DNA of 64,000 bases from Fibrobacter sp. UWB4 (GCF_002210345.1 NZ_MWQI01000011.1:43783-107782), one strand, 5' to 3'. Positions 26,236 to 36,422 are shown, counted from the stretch's first letter. A program made the numbers and translations. The notes: generated from the letters alone by a model not told the origin.

Positions 26236-26330
26236 CTGCCAACTAAGTTCTGCCAACTGCCAACTAATCTCTCCTACTTCCTATTTTTCCCTACATTTTA
26301 ACTGTCTACTGCCTACTGCCTACTGCCTAC
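26236..26330 (+). repeat. Heptad repeat array 3 (longest)
   Basis: Thirteen 7-base units without loss of register. It begins CTGCCAA CTAAGTT, then two CTGCCAA units, passes through degenerate units, and ends with three CTACTGC units and a partial CTAC. Same period as the other arrays but a different consensus, so unit sequence diverges while the period is kept. Confidence 0.75.
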
Positions 26331-26348
26331 TTATTATATTTAAGGTCC

Positions 26349-26475
26349 CCAGGCTCTGCTTTGCAGGCTGGCGGTACTTTCCGTCAAGAAACATCGGGAG
26401 CTCGGATGCGGTCCATACTTTTGGACTGGTCTTGGGGATATCTATCAAGTTTTGCTTTACCCTTTAGGAGTTTTA
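26349..26475 (+). promoter_or_regulatory. Structured 5' leader of rng
   Basis: Ahead of rng lies about 125 bases of leader with two hairpins: CCAG...CTGC/GCAG...CTGG (26349-26371) and GTCCA...TGGAC around 26409-26426. RNase E/G messages are known to be controlled through their 5' leaders in other bacteria, so self-regulation is possible here. No known riboswitch family is recognised. Confidence 0.35.
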
Positions 26476-28011
26476 ATGGCAAATAAGTGTAAGCGCGGAA
26501 TCTTGATTAGCAAAACACCGTACGAAAAGCGCATAGCTATCATGGAAGATGGCGAACTTGCGGAATTGGTTGTTGAAGGTGTTTCCTCTAATCGAGTTCT
26601 GGGCAATATTTATAAGGGTGTCGTTCAGAAGGTGCTTCCCGCACTAAAGGCGGCATTCATTGACATTGGTCTTGAGAAGGCTGGCTTTTTGCATCAGGAA
26701 GACGCCATGGATCGCAACGAACTGTTGCGCCGCGAATATGGTGACGATGATGATGAAGGCGATGCTTCTAAGGAAATTTCGATCGACGAAATTCTCCAGG
26801 AAGGCCAGGAAATCATGGTGCAGGTGGTCAAGGAACCGATCAGCACCAAGGGTGCCCGTTTGACGACTCACTTGAGCTTTGCTGGCCGCTTCCTGGTCTG
26901 CATGCCGGGCACTAATTTCGTCGGCGTCTCCAAGCGTGAACGCGATCCGGTCAAGCGCCGCGAGTTCAAGAAGGTCGTGCGCCGCCTCAAGGGCCGCGAC
27001 GTGGGCTACATCGTCCGTACCAACGGCCTCAACGAATCCGAATTCGAAATCAACAAGCAGATGCGCGAACTCGAGAGCAAGTGGGAACAGACGAAGTACA
27101 ACTTCGAAACCATGCCGCCTGAGACCTGCATCTACGAAGAATCCGATTCCATCGAACAGACGGTTCGCGAATACTTCGGCGACAACACGGACTACGTGTA
27201 TATCGACAACCGCGACGAGTACTTTGCTCTCCGCGATTACCTGAAGGTTCTTTCTCCGGATAAGCTCGACAAGGTCAAGCTCTGGAGTTCCAGTGAAAGC
27301 TTGTTTGAATACTTCAAGATTGAAAACGACTACGCTCGCTCCTTGCAGCGTCAGGTACCGCTTCCGCGCGGTGGCAACCTCGTCATCGAACAGACCGAAG
27401 CTCTCGTCTCTATCGACGTGAACACGGGTCCGAAGGTTCATGGCAAGGACCAGGGCAAGATCATTCTCGAGACAAACCTCGATGCTTGCCACGAAATCGC
27501 AAAGCAGCTGCGCCTCCGCGATGTGGGCGGCCTCATCATCATCGATTTCATCGATATGGAAACCGATGAAGACCGCGAAGCCGTCTACCAGGAATTCCGC
27601 AAGGCGATCCGCCGCGACAAGGCTCCGATTAGCCCGGCCCCGATCAGCCAGTTCGGCCTCATGGAAGTCACCCGTAAGCGCGTCCGCGTGAACCTCATGA
27701 CTGAAAAGACCGAATGCTGCCCGGTTTGCAACGGCAGTGGCCGCATCGCAACGCTCGAATCGACGCTCGGCATGATCGACCGCTGGCTCGCCCGCGCCCA
27801 CACCAAGGGTCGTCTCCGCGAAGTGACTCTCGTCGTGAGCGCCCAGGTTGTCGATGTTCTTTGCAAGGACTTGAACCGCATGTTCAACTATCTGGAATAC
27901 AAGCACAACATCAAGATTTCCCTCGTGGAAGATGAATATGCTCATGTCAACCAGTTCTGGATGTACGACAAGTCGGGCGAAGACATCACGGATCTGTACA
28001 ACTTTGCATAA
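26476..28011 (+). CDS. rng: Ribonuclease G/E family endoribonuclease
   Basis: A 511-residue RNase E/G catalytic protein. An S1 RNA-binding domain (about 40-130) is followed by the RNase H-like and DNase I-like parts; the two catalytic aspartates are D314 (in SIDVNTG) and D357 (in IIIDFID), and the zinc-link CPVC is at C415-C418, which dimerises the enzyme. These positions match E. coli RNase E within about 11 residues. It lacks the long RNase E C-terminal scaffold, so the RNase G name fits better. ATG 26476 is preferred over 26452 because AGGAG lies 5 bases upstream. Confidence 0.95.
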   Translation: MANKCKRGILISKTPYEKRIAIMEDGELAELVVEGVSSNRVLGNIYKGVVQKVLPALKAAFIDIGLEKAGFLHQEDAMDRNELLRREYGDDDDEGDASKEISIDEILQEGQEIMVQVVKEPISTKGARLTTHLSFAGRFLVCMPGTNFVGVSKRERDPVKRREFKKVVRRLKGRDVGYIVRTNGLNESEFEINKQMRELESKWEQTKYNFETMPPETCIYEESDSIEQTVREYFGDNTDYVYIDNRDEYFALRDYLKVLSPDKLDKVKLWSSSESLFEYFKIENDYARSLQRQVPLPRGGNLVIEQTEALVSIDVNTGPKVHGKDQGKIILETNLDACHEIAKQLRLRDVGGLIIIDFIDMETDEDREAVYQEFRKAIRRDKAPISPAPISQFGLMEVTRKRVRVNLMTEKTECCPVCNGSGRIATLESTLGMIDRWLARAHTKGRLREVTLVVSAQVVDVLCKDLNRMFNYLEYKHNIKISLVEDEYAHVNQFWMYDKSGEDITDLYNFA

Positions 28012-28055
28012 GTTGTCTCCCGCGATTCTCGCGAAGGCATTCACGCAATAAGCGT

Positions 28056-28094
28056 AAAAGAATTCGCCGGCTAACACCGACGAATTCTTTTTTT
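28056..28094 (+). terminator. rng intrinsic terminator
   Basis: Stem AAAAGAATTCG/CGAATTCTTTT (28056-28066 and 28081-28091) followed by a run of T to 28094, 45 bases after the rng stop. Confidence 0.85.
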
Positions 28095-28118
28095 ACACTG
28101 TCATTCCCGCTGGATCCT

Positions 28119-28145
28119 GTCATTCCCGCGAAAGCGGGAATCTCC
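28119..28145 (+). repeat. GTC-hairpin-CTCC element, copy 1
   Basis: GTC, then stem ATTCCCGC / GCGGGAAT with a GAAA loop, then CTCC. Fits the ATTCCC-N8-GGGAAT pattern of the neisserial dRS3 element. A partial copy (GTCATTCCCGCTGGATCC) directly precedes it. Confidence 0.8.
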
Positions 28146-28175
28146 TTTTTATCATTTATCCTTAAAATTTCGCAC

Positions 28176-28201
28176 AAAAAAAGCGCCTGCATGGCAGGCG
28201 C
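28176..28201 (-). terminator. Terminator of fibro-slime gene 1
   Basis: Stem GCGCCTGC/GCAGGCGC (28183-28190 and 28194-28201); the minus-strand transcript then has a run of U (A tract 28176-28182). Confidence 0.85.
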
Positions 28202-28219
28202 CTTTAGAGAGAACGAAAC

Positions 28220-31200
28220 TTACTCATCCGTGTTCAGGTCGATGGTAAAGCCCTTTGTCTTGCCATGTCGGACACCCCAGAGGAAATCTTGCGTACGGTC
28301 CACCTTGGTGCTCTTCCCGACTCGGATCTTGTACGAAAGTCTTGCTATGTAAACGCCCGTACCGACGAGTCTGTTCTTTTTGGACTTCATGTTCCAGGCG
28401 AGGAATATCTTGCCGTCCTTGTCGTCGTCAAGGCAGTTGCCGTTGTAGAGCGTATCCGTACAGCTGAGCGATCCGGAATTGCTGTTCACGAATATGCCAA
28501 GACTTGTGAAATACTGGGTCTTGTATTCAAGAACTGTTTTCTCAGCAATTGTTTTTGTGATTTTTTCAATAACAGAAGAGTTGCCGTTTGCGATACCGGT
28601 GACATCAACCGTATTGATAATTTCGTTCTTGTAGGCATCTACAAGTTCATCGCTTAGCTTGTATTCTTTTTTCGCTTTGTTGATGCTTATGGCTCCTGAT
28701 TGAACTTCGTTGAGAATTTCTTCAAGAGTCTTGCCGTATAGCTCGATGCACTTGGCGTTATCGTTCTTGATGGCGGATACAAGATTTGTGACCTCGTCTT
28801 TGACCAGGCTCGAAAGGCTCAAGTCGCCGAGATAATGTCCTTGTGTGCCGTAGGTCTTGGCAAGGTCCTTCACGGTTATCGGTTTATCCGACTGAATAAT
28901 CTTTGGCACGGTTGGGTTTGGATTCCTGATAATTGCCTTTGAAGAATCCGACTCGCCGATTGTTACGACTGGAGGACTTGTAACGATAACTTTCTGTTCG
29001 CCGGAGATGCGGACGAACGGATTGTTTGCTGGTGTAGTTCTGTGGAGCAGGTCCATGTGGATGCCATGCACCATCCTGATGGAGTCGCCCATGACCGGGA
29101 TGTTGTCCTTGTCGTTGCTTGTGCTTCTAAAGACTAGCCTCCATTTTGCTTTTGTATCCTTGGCGATGATTTCAGGAACGACATCTGTCCTTTCCAGGTT
29201 TGTCTGTTTGAAGAAGTATATGAAGTAGCTTGCATCGATGTCGTTTTCGCAGTCGAGACCTTCACTGAATGTGAGCGCAAGGATTGTCGAACCGTCTTCG
29301 CTGTATGAAATTTCAGCGGCCGTAATTACAGGACCGACGGAGTCCGTTACGTCACTTGTAAGATTGATGACTGTCGGAACTCCACCTTCGGAGTACTTCC
29401 AGAACGGTGTAATTTTTCCGCTATAGATTTTCTCGGCACCGCCGGTAAACGGTACAGTTCCGAAGCCGCCATTGGGAGAAACGATGGCGATGGAGCTGTC
29501 GCGGTCGTTTGACGTGATGTTGCTGCCTGGAACTGCCGGGCTTCCGATAATTGTCGGGAACTTTTCACCAAATTCAAGTTGCACGGAATCCATGCTGACA
29601 AAGTTATTGTTCAGTGAATTCATGGGCTTGTTCAGCTTTGCATAGACGCTGTCGCCACGGCCGTCGCCATTCCTGTCGAAGATGCATGCGAATACAACTT
29701 GCGGTACAGGCGGTTCCATAAACGAGATGTGTCTCCAGTAAGCTTTTTGGGCTTCGTCTGCGCTGCTCACCATGAGCGTGACGTCCTGAACTGGGGCCGT
29801 CGCCTTGACGTAGAATGTCGCTTTTCCCTTTTTGAGGGTGATTGCCGATATGCTGTTGCCGTTTTCGTCGCAGGGGATAAGTCTTGGGTTGGATGTAGTG
29901 ACGTACACGATGTCGTCAAATACTGACCCGTCGTCGAACATGACGTTTACCGGATAACGCGTGTTCACCCATTTGCCGAGCGTAACGGTATTGCCGTCAA
30001 CATCGTTTCCGATATTGTTCCAGTTGTTCTTTTCGTCAACAAGGGCGTAGACGATAGGAGGGGATGTGTACTTGTCGATAACGAATGTAATTTCGTCATA
30101 CTGGGTTTCGTCTTTCTGCAATGAGAAGCGTAATTGGTACGTTCCCGGTGGGAGAGCGCGCTTGCTCTTGATTTGTGCGGTATCGATGGTGAAGCCTGTG
30201 TAGCCCGGCTTGATCGTGATGCCTCCGAACCAGACTCCTACACTGTCTAGGGCGATCCCTTCGGAGTAGGCTCCGCCGAATAATGTAAAGTTCGAGGGGG
30301 CGTCTACGGTGTCTTTAACAGTTGCACCGGAGAAGTCGCAGGAGAGCGCCTGTTCGCGGATGATCTGGTAGATCTTGTAATCAAGAACGCCGTTGACGTC
30401 TCCGCCCTGATAGAACAGGCTTGCGTCAGTCTTCAGGTCGATCGAAGTTCTCATCATGAAGTTGGACTGGGACGTATGGCGTTCGGCATAGAAAATGTGG
30501 AACGGATAGTTCTTGCCTTCGGTAAGTCCGAGCGTATCGAGATCGACGGCGCCCAAAACCTGGGTATGCTGTCCGCCGATGTCCACGACGAGGCGGTTGT
30601 TGATGAACACCCACACGTCATCGTCGCCAAAGAATTCGAAGTACTGGCCGGGAACGTATTCGAACGTTGCCTGGATCTTCATCGTAAAGCCGTAGTTGTG
30701 CCTTTTGCCGTTGGCGGAGATGTTGTCGTAGAACGGGTTCTTGACGGTGTTTTCGGCATCGAGGTACTGGAAGTCGTCGAGCAGGAAGAGGCCGCCTTCG
30801 GGGCTCTTGTTGTCTTTTTGCCCAAGCCAGAGGCCGTTGTTGTCAAGATTCAGTTCGATGGAGCGACAGGTCGCGTTGGAGTATTCCTTGCCGTTCTTCT
30901 GGGCCACGACTTGCGGCAGGAACCAGTTGTTCAAATGTTCCGTGATCTTGCATTTTTCGGGGAAGTTCGCTGCACGGACGGGAACTCCGTTTGGCCCGAG
31001 ATATTCCTCGACCATGCCCTTCATGTTGCCTTCCGGAGAATTGCTCCCGGCGCATCCGCCAGAGCCGAAGTCGTCACTGGTGGCGTACATGGGGCCGAAA
31101 TCAGGGTCGAGGTCCTTGGCTCCGTTGGCGTAAGCCGTCGTCACGGTAGAATCGCGACGGTTGATCGATGTCTTGATGTCGCCATCGCCCTTGGTGCCAT

Positions 31201-32044
31201 GCAGCCAGTCGAACATCATCACGGGGAGCTTTTTCGTCGGGCAGTCACCCAGAATGCCTGGGTATTTTTCGTAAACAGTCGTTGCACTCCCGACTTCTTT
31301 ACCGGCCTTGACCCAGATGGTGTCGGTTTTGGCTGCAGCGCTGTCGAGAGAAAGCAAGATGCTTTGAGTTGCTGGATTTATTTTGGTGTAATGGATATCG
31401 CCTACATAGTCGTAGCCGATGGTCTGCTTGAAGTAAACCTGGAGCGATCCTTGCGGCGGGGTGATTCTTGCTTCAAACCAGCCGCAATAGTTCTTGACGG
31501 AGGTCATGTTGACAGAATCGCCGCCCGAAACGTAGAGGATTGCCGATGTGTTTGTCCAGGGGGTGAAGAAGCGGATCAGTTTTCTGGTCGTCGTGGGTGG
31601 GCGCGGATCATCTCCAGGTCCGCCTGGATTTGAGGTCTCCGGCGGTTCGATGGGTTCCGGGCTGTTGGTCAGTGTAACGCCAATATCGTCAATAGTGACG
31701 ATCAGGTTCTCTGCGGCTGGATCAGTGCCCTCTAACGGGGATATGCTTCCTATGGAATTTCTGTTAGAGCATGTGCTGTTGGTGTAGAATGTTAGTTTCG
31801 GCTCGCTGGCGGCATCTGTTGTCGCCTTGACGTAGAACTTGTTGTCACCATAGCTTCTGAGCTTGGTGCATGTGGTTGAGCGGGTAATCCCTCTGTCCTT
31901 ATATTGCATTTTGACATAGAGATCGGCACCGCTATTTTGGGTCGTTTCGTTTTTGACAAGAATATTGTACTCGGCGGCTATTGACGGAATAGCTGCACAT
32001 AAGAGTATTAAAATCAAACTGAAGACAATATTTTTACACCGCAT
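28220..32044 (-). CDS. Giant secreted fibro-slime domain protein 1
   Basis: A 1274-residue exported protein. The start at 32044 is chosen because it gives a clean signal peptide (MRCKNIVFSLILILLCAA ..., cut after SIAA) and has GGGAG upstream; the longer frame to 32200 does not. The fibro-slime domain (TIGR02148, PA14-like) spans about residues 280-530, with DDFGSGGC, GDDDVWVFIN (about 470) and HIFYAER. Then follow Ig-like beta repeats and a C-terminal domain with NRLVGTGVYIARL. Fibro-slime proteins in Fibrobacter are linked to adhesion to cellulose. Tandem paralogue of the upstream gene, but with its own terminator. Confidence 0.9.
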   Translation of the reverse strand: MRCKNIVFSLILILLCAAIPSIAAEYNILVKNETTQNSGADLYVKMQYKDRGITRSTTCTKLRSYGDNKFYVKATTDAASEPKLTFYTNSTCSNRNSIGSISPLEGTDPAAENLIVTIDDIGVTLTNSPEPIEPPETSNPGGPGDDPRPPTTTRKLIRFFTPWTNTSAILYVSGGDSVNMTSVKNYCGWFEARITPPQGSLQVYFKQTIGYDYVGDIHYTKINPATQSILLSLDSAAAKTDTIWVKAGKEVGSATTVYEKYPGILGDCPTKKLPVMMFDWLHGTKGDGDIKTSINRRDSTVTTAYANGAKDLDPDFGPMYATSDDFGSGGCAGSNSPEGNMKGMVEEYLGPNGVPVRAANFPEKCKITEHLNNWFLPQVVAQKNGKEYSNATCRSIELNLDNNGLWLGQKDNKSPEGGLFLLDDFQYLDAENTVKNPFYDNISANGKRHNYGFTMKIQATFEYVPGQYFEFFGDDDVWVFINNRLVVDIGGQHTQVLGAVDLDTLGLTEGKNYPFHIFYAERHTSQSNFMMRTSIDLKTDASLFYQGGDVNGVLDYKIYQIIREQALSCDFSGATVKDTVDAPSNFTLFGGAYSEGIALDSVGVWFGGITIKPGYTGFTIDTAQIKSKRALPPGTYQLRFSLQKDETQYDEITFVIDKYTSPPIVYALVDEKNNWNNIGNDVDGNTVTLGKWVNTRYPVNVMFDDGSVFDDIVYVTTSNPRLIPCDENGNSISAITLKKGKATFYVKATAPVQDVTLMVSSADEAQKAYWRHISFMEPPVPQVVFACIFDRNGDGRGDSVYAKLNKPMNSLNNNFVSMDSVQLEFGEKFPTIIGSPAVPGSNITSNDRDSSIAIVSPNGGFGTVPFTGGAEKIYSGKITPFWKYSEGGVPTVINLTSDVTDSVGPVITAAEISYSEDGSTILALTFSEGLDCENDIDASYFIYFFKQTNLERTDVVPEIIAKDTKAKWRLVFRSTSNDKDNIPVMGDSIRMVHGIHMDLLHRTTPANNPFVRISGEQKVIVTSPPVVTIGESDSSKAIIRNPNPTVPKIIQSDKPITVKDLAKTYGTQGHYLGDLSLSSLVKDEVTNLVSAIKNDNAKCIELYGKTLEEILNEVQSGAISINKAKKEYKLSDELVDAYKNEIINTVDVTGIANGNSSVIEKITKTIAEKTVLEYKTQYFTSLGIFVNSNSGSLSCTDTLYNGNCLDDDKDGKIFLAWNMKSKKNRLVGTGVYIARLSYKIRVGKSTKVDRTQDFLWGVRHGKTKGFTIDLNTDE

Positions 32045-32198
32045 CCACAACTCCCTGAAGATGTTACCCTTATAGAAAATACACTCAATCTTGTGATTTT
32101 TATCAAATTTTTTTTTGTTATTTGTAAAATAAATTGCGAACAGTGCAACACCATAGAGGTGTTTTTGTAAGTAGGGGAAAAAGTTCCGCTTTTTGAAC

Positions 32199-32220
32199 AA
32201 AAAAGCACCCCGAAGGGTGC
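32199..32220 (-). terminator. Terminator of fibro-slime gene 2
   Basis: Stem GCACCC/GGGTGC with a CGAA loop (32205-32220); the minus-strand transcript then has a U run (A tract 32199-32204). Confidence 0.8.
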
Positions 32221-32247
32221 CTTTTAAGCTTCTGTGTTATGGGATTG

Positions 32248-35200
32248 CTAGTTCAGGTCGATATCGATGATCGCGATGTCGCCATGACGAAGTCCCCAGA
32301 GGAAATCCTGAGTGCGCTTCGTTATTTTCTTGCCGTTTACCATGAGGCGGATTTCGAGGCGGGCGATATAGACGCCAGTACCGACGAGCCTGCCTTTTTT
32401 GGAACGCGCGTTCCAGGCGAGGTAGAGATGCCCGTTGTTTCCGACGCAGTTTTCGGCTCCGTCTGTCTTGAAGATGTCGTCAGAGCAGGCGATCCGGCCT
32501 TCATCGTTGTTGATGAAGTGACCCAGGCTTGAATAGTAAATGGTCTTGTAGCTGAGTTCCGTCTTGCTTGCGAGCGATTCGGCGATAGTCTTGATATCTT
32601 CTGTCGTACCGTGCAAATAGTTGTTCAGGTTGTTCCTGTTCAAAAGTCCGTTGTCAACGGCGTTGAGGATGACGTCGCTTACGCCAAACCTGTTTTTGGC
32701 ATCCTTGGCTGAAATTTCATTCTTTTCCAACATGGAGATGATTGTTTCAAGCGAGACCGTCGTCGAAGGACTTCCGTTCTTGATGGCTTCCTTGTCTTCG
32801 AAGCTCGTATTGCTCTTTACGACTTTTACAATTTCGCTAATCTCGTTTTCGACAAGTTCGGACATGTTCATGTCGCCGAGGTAATGACCTTGGGTGCCAT
32901 ATATTTCGCCGACCTGGTTTGCGGTAAGGTGCTTGTCGCTCTTGACGATGATAGGAACAGTAGCCTTTTTGCTGCTGATGATTTCCCTAGTCTTGTCGAA
33001 GTTCGGTGAATCCTTGTCGATTGTCACGACGGTCGGGCTTGTGACCGTGATGCGCTGTTCACCGGTGATGCGTACCCAAGGATTGTCTCTGTGGGCCGGA
33101 TTTTCGACGAGATCGAGTGCGGTGCCGCCTTCAGAAGGTGACTTGATGCGTACAGAGTCGCCGACAATTGGGAGGACATCCGAAACGGACTTCTTCGAGA
33201 AAATGAGTTTCCAGCGGTTTGCCGGGGATGCTGCGATGTAGTCGGCTTCCTGTACGACTGTCGAGAGGGAGCCGCCTCCGTAGCTGCGGAAGCCGAACAG
33301 GCTGGAATTGATGTTTTCTGCGGTGAGACCTTCGCTAAAGGTGAGCGTGAGCTGCGTTTTTCCGTCTTCGGTATAGGAAATTTCAGCAGCCATGATAATG
33401 GCACCGATCCTGTCGTTCAGAAGTCCGTCTACAGCAAAATTCGAGACGGTGTGGTCTTCGGGGTTTGTGTAGGTGTACTGCGCGGTAATCTTGCCGGCGT
33501 AAGGCTCTACGGCGCCTCCTGTTGCGATGGCTATGTCAAAACCGTCGCCATCTGCAACAAACGAAAGCGCCTTGTCGCCGTCTTTGTAGTTCACCTTTGA
33601 AAGTTCGTAATGCGTTTTGCCGAAAGTGAACGAAAGCGAATTCAGGACGCTGTTGCCGCCGAGAGGCTTGTTGAAGCTGACCCAGACGCTGTCGCCGCGG
33701 CCGTCTCCGTTTCTGTCATAGATAAACGCAGTCTCGATCTGCGGAACAGGCGGTTCTGCGATGGTGATGTTTGTCCACTCGATGCTCTTGTTCTTGGAGG
33801 CCGCCGTGGAAACCGTAATCTTTTCGTTTGTGACGGCGCCTGTTGCCTTCAGGTAGAACGTGTTCTTTCCGTTTGTAAACGTGAATTCGTTGTTCGGGAG
33901 CTGGGAACCGAGAGAATCGCAGGGAACGAGGTGCGGGTCAGAAGGCGTGACCTTGACGGCGATGCCGTTGTAGTTTGTGGCCCAGTCCTCGACAAATGTG
34001 ACGTTGATGGGGTAGATGCGCCCGGCCCAGAGCTTTTCGTTCTTGTTCAAGTTGATGGGGAGCGTATCGCTATTTATGTTGCGGTTGGTTTTGCTTCCAA
34101 GCGGCTTCCAGTACTTGTCAAGGCAGAGCGTATCTTTTTCGACGATATCTGCGATGAAGCAGTAGCTTGAGTCGATGATGTTTGCAAAAGCGATATTCGG
34201 CAGTTCCGTCGGAGGAACCGTAAAGTAGACATCCTTGTATTCTCTAGGATTGTTCTTGAGCGAAACGCGGATATAGTAGGTTCCTGGCGGAAGCGTTTGC
34301 ATGCGGGCGATTATTGTCGTGTTGATGGTGAGCATCGTGTAATCGTTTGTAATCGTGATGCCGCCATAGTATGCTGTGTCGAGCTTGCTTAAAGAGACGC
34401 CTGTCATCGGAAGGTTCTTTCCGAATAACGTAAAATTTGACGGGCCGCGTTCCGTGCGCTTCTGTTCCGAGTTCGAGGAAAAGTCGCAAGCGAGAGTCTT
34501 TTCGCGGATGTTCTGCCATACTTCTTTCTTGATAATCGTTGAGTCCGTAGAGAGGCTCGTGAGGAGCATGCTGGATTCCACCTTCAAGTCGATGGACGTG
34601 CGCATCATGAAGTTCGACTGCGTACGCTTGCGTTCGGCGTAGAAAATGTGGAACGGATAGGTTTCGCCCGGTGTAAGTTCAAGGTCATCGAGATTTACGG
34701 ATCTCTTGACTTTTTTGTGCAGGCCGCCGATATCGACAACGAGTTTGTTGTTGATGAACACCCACACGTCGTCGTCGCCGTTGAATTCAAAGTACTGACC
34801 TTTGACATAGACAAATTCTGCCTGGATCTTCATGGTGAAGCCGTAATTGTGGTAGCCGGGAGCGTCTTTTCCACCGCTAAGGGAATCGTAGTGGGGGTTT
34901 TCAACGGTCTTGGCGCTATCGAGCCAGCGGAAGTCGTCTAGCAGGAAGAGTCCGTGTTCCGGGCTTTCGTCGTCTTTCTGGCCGAGCCAGAAACCGTCGT
35001 TTGTCAGCGTGAGTTCGAGGTCGCGGCAGGTGACGTTTGTATATTGCTTGCCGTCCTTTTCTGCGATGACTTCAGGGAGGAACCAGTTGTTGAGGTGCGT
35101 TGCGTTCTTGCAATTAGCCGGGAAGTTCTTGGCCATCACGGGAACGCCGTTTGCGCCGAGCTGCTTTTCGACCATGCCTGTCATCGGATCGCCCTTGCAG

Positions 35201-36153
35201 CCGTCCTGCCCAAAGTCTTCATTAGTTCCTGTGCCGAACATCGGGACTCCGCGGATATCAAAGCCTGTACGCCCGGCACCGCCTTCACCGTAGCTGAGAC
35301 CGTTCTTGGATCCGTCGGAGTTCATGGAGCCGTCGTACCAGTCGAACATCATCACGGGGAGAATCTTCGGGAGGCATTCGCCGAGAACGCCCGGATATTC
35401 GACATGGATTTCGGGAGTGCCATACTGGTAGGCGACAACCCAGATGGTGTCGCTGACGGCGAGTGCGGAATCGAGCAGCATGGGAACGAGCGTGGAGTCG
35501 CTTTCGGTAGTGCCTTCGGCTCCGACATATGTTGTACCGATGGTCTGCTTGAAGTAAACCCATGCGCTGTCGGAGGGCTTTGTGACCATGCTTTCGAACC
35601 AGCCGCAATACGGAGAACCCACCGGACTCATGTAGTTTTCCATGCCATTCAGGAACATGATGGCGTTGGTATTTGTCCACGGGGTGAGGAAGCGGATGTG
35701 TTTTTTAGGCTTGACCGCGACCGCTGGTTTCGTGTCGGAAATCGTCAAAGTCTTGTCGTCGTTGATGACGATCCAGACTTCTTCTGCTCCGTAAATGTAT
35801 TTGCCGTCTTGGATGGAGTTTTCCCTGTATTTAGGGAAAAGCGTTCCAAGCAAGGGCTTGTCATTGGGACTCAGGTCCGTATGGCACGTACTGCCGTTAC
35901 AGCCCACCCCGAATTGTAGGTGACGTACGTCTTTTTTGCCATTGGCCAGGCGCTCGTCGGTGAATTCGATGGTGTATGTTCCATCGTCGCCTTTTTCAAG
36001 CGATTTGTAAACGAAATTGCTTTCGTTGTCGGCATAGAACAAGACGTTGCCGTCGTAAATGATATGCGCAACAGCAACCGTCTGCGCTAGAGCGCAGGCA
36101 CTGAATATCGCCAAACACACCAAAACCCTGTTGATAAGCCCACTGATCCTCAT
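32248..36153 (-). CDS. Giant secreted fibro-slime domain protein 2
   Basis: A 1301-residue exported protein with a signal peptide ending at ALAQ (about residue 24) and TAGGAG 6 bases before the ATG. It has the same plan as the downstream paralogue: WTNTNAIMFL segment, fibro-slime domain with DDFRWLD and GDDDVWVFIN (about 455-465), HIFYAER, Ig-like repeats and the closing GRLVGTGVYIARL and TQDFLWGLRHG. The pair diverges most at the N terminus and in the linker before the C-terminal domain. Likely a surface adhesin for plant fibre, by family. Confidence 0.9.
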   Translation of the reverse strand: MRISGLINRVLVCLAIFSACALAQTVAVAHIIYDGNVLFYADNESNFVYKSLEKGDDGTYTIEFTDERLANGKKDVRHLQFGVGCNGSTCHTDLSPNDKPLLGTLFPKYRENSIQDGKYIYGAEEVWIVINDDKTLTISDTKPAVAVKPKKHIRFLTPWTNTNAIMFLNGMENYMSPVGSPYCGWFESMVTKPSDSAWVYFKQTIGTTYVGAEGTTESDSTLVPMLLDSALAVSDTIWVVAYQYGTPEIHVEYPGVLGECLPKILPVMMFDWYDGSMNSDGSKNGLSYGEGGAGRTGFDIRGVPMFGTGTNEDFGQDGCKGDPMTGMVEKQLGANGVPVMAKNFPANCKNATHLNNWFLPEVIAEKDGKQYTNVTCRDLELTLTNDGFWLGQKDDESPEHGLFLLDDFRWLDSAKTVENPHYDSLSGGKDAPGYHNYGFTMKIQAEFVYVKGQYFEFNGDDDVWVFINNKLVVDIGGLHKKVKRSVNLDDLELTPGETYPFHIFYAERKRTQSNFMMRTSIDLKVESSMLLTSLSTDSTIIKKEVWQNIREKTLACDFSSNSEQKRTERGPSNFTLFGKNLPMTGVSLSKLDTAYYGGITITNDYTMLTINTTIIARMQTLPPGTYYIRVSLKNNPREYKDVYFTVPPTELPNIAFANIIDSSYCFIADIVEKDTLCLDKYWKPLGSKTNRNINSDTLPINLNKNEKLWAGRIYPINVTFVEDWATNYNGIAVKVTPSDPHLVPCDSLGSQLPNNEFTFTNGKNTFYLKATGAVTNEKITVSTAASKNKSIEWTNITIAEPPVPQIETAFIYDRNGDGRGDSVWVSFNKPLGGNSVLNSLSFTFGKTHYELSKVNYKDGDKALSFVADGDGFDIAIATGGAVEPYAGKITAQYTYTNPEDHTVSNFAVDGLLNDRIGAIIMAAEISYTEDGKTQLTLTFSEGLTAENINSSLFGFRSYGGGSLSTVVQEADYIAASPANRWKLIFSKKSVSDVLPIVGDSVRIKSPSEGGTALDLVENPAHRDNPWVRITGEQRITVTSPTVVTIDKDSPNFDKTREIISSKKATVPIIVKSDKHLTANQVGEIYGTQGHYLGDMNMSELVENEISEIVKVVKSNTSFEDKEAIKNGSPSTTVSLETIISMLEKNEISAKDAKNRFGVSDVILNAVDNGLLNRNNLNNYLHGTTEDIKTIAESLASKTELSYKTIYYSSLGHFINNDEGRIACSDDIFKTDGAENCVGNNGHLYLAWNARSKKGRLVGTGVYIARLEIRLMVNGKKITKRTQDFLWGLRHGDIAIIDIDLN

Positions 36154-36235
36154 CCGTGACTCCTAGATATTGATTCCCCCCCTTGCCCACAGTGTTTCCC
36201 ATACACTTTCGCCAAAAATAACAATAAAGAATCTT

Positions 36236-36241
36236 TGTCAA
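36236..36241 (-). promoter_or_regulatory. Possible -35 element for fibro-slime gene 2
   Basis: A perfect TTGACA on the minus strand lies about 85 bases upstream of the start codon. The -10 region at 15-17 bp is only A/T-rich (TATTTT), so the promoter is tentative. The gap 36154-36422 otherwise contains heptad array 4. Confidence 0.3.
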
Positions 36242-36319
36242 GAGGGCTTAAATAATTATTACATTGAAAAGGCGCAAATTTGAGAAATTTTTTGACATCG
36301 TAAATAAAAATAAACGTTG

Positions 36320-36354
36320 TAGTGGCTAGTTACTGGTTGTCTGTCGTTGGTCAT
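36320..36354 (+). repeat. Heptad repeat array 4
   Basis: TAGTGGC TAGTTAC, TGGTTGT CTGTCGT, TGGTCAT: five units in register, with TGGATAT as a likely sixth. Lies between the divergent fibro-slime gene 2 and pta. Confidence 0.8.
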
Positions 36355-36422
36355 TGGATATTCTTGTCCATCAGGCGAAAAAATCCTACCTTTACACTTG
36401 TAAATTCAAAATGGAGATTAAA

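Noticed and set aside
26644..28077. 477-residue minus-strand frame over rng
   Set aside because: Antisense shadow of a gene with all RNase G/E motifs; no promoter, start or domain.
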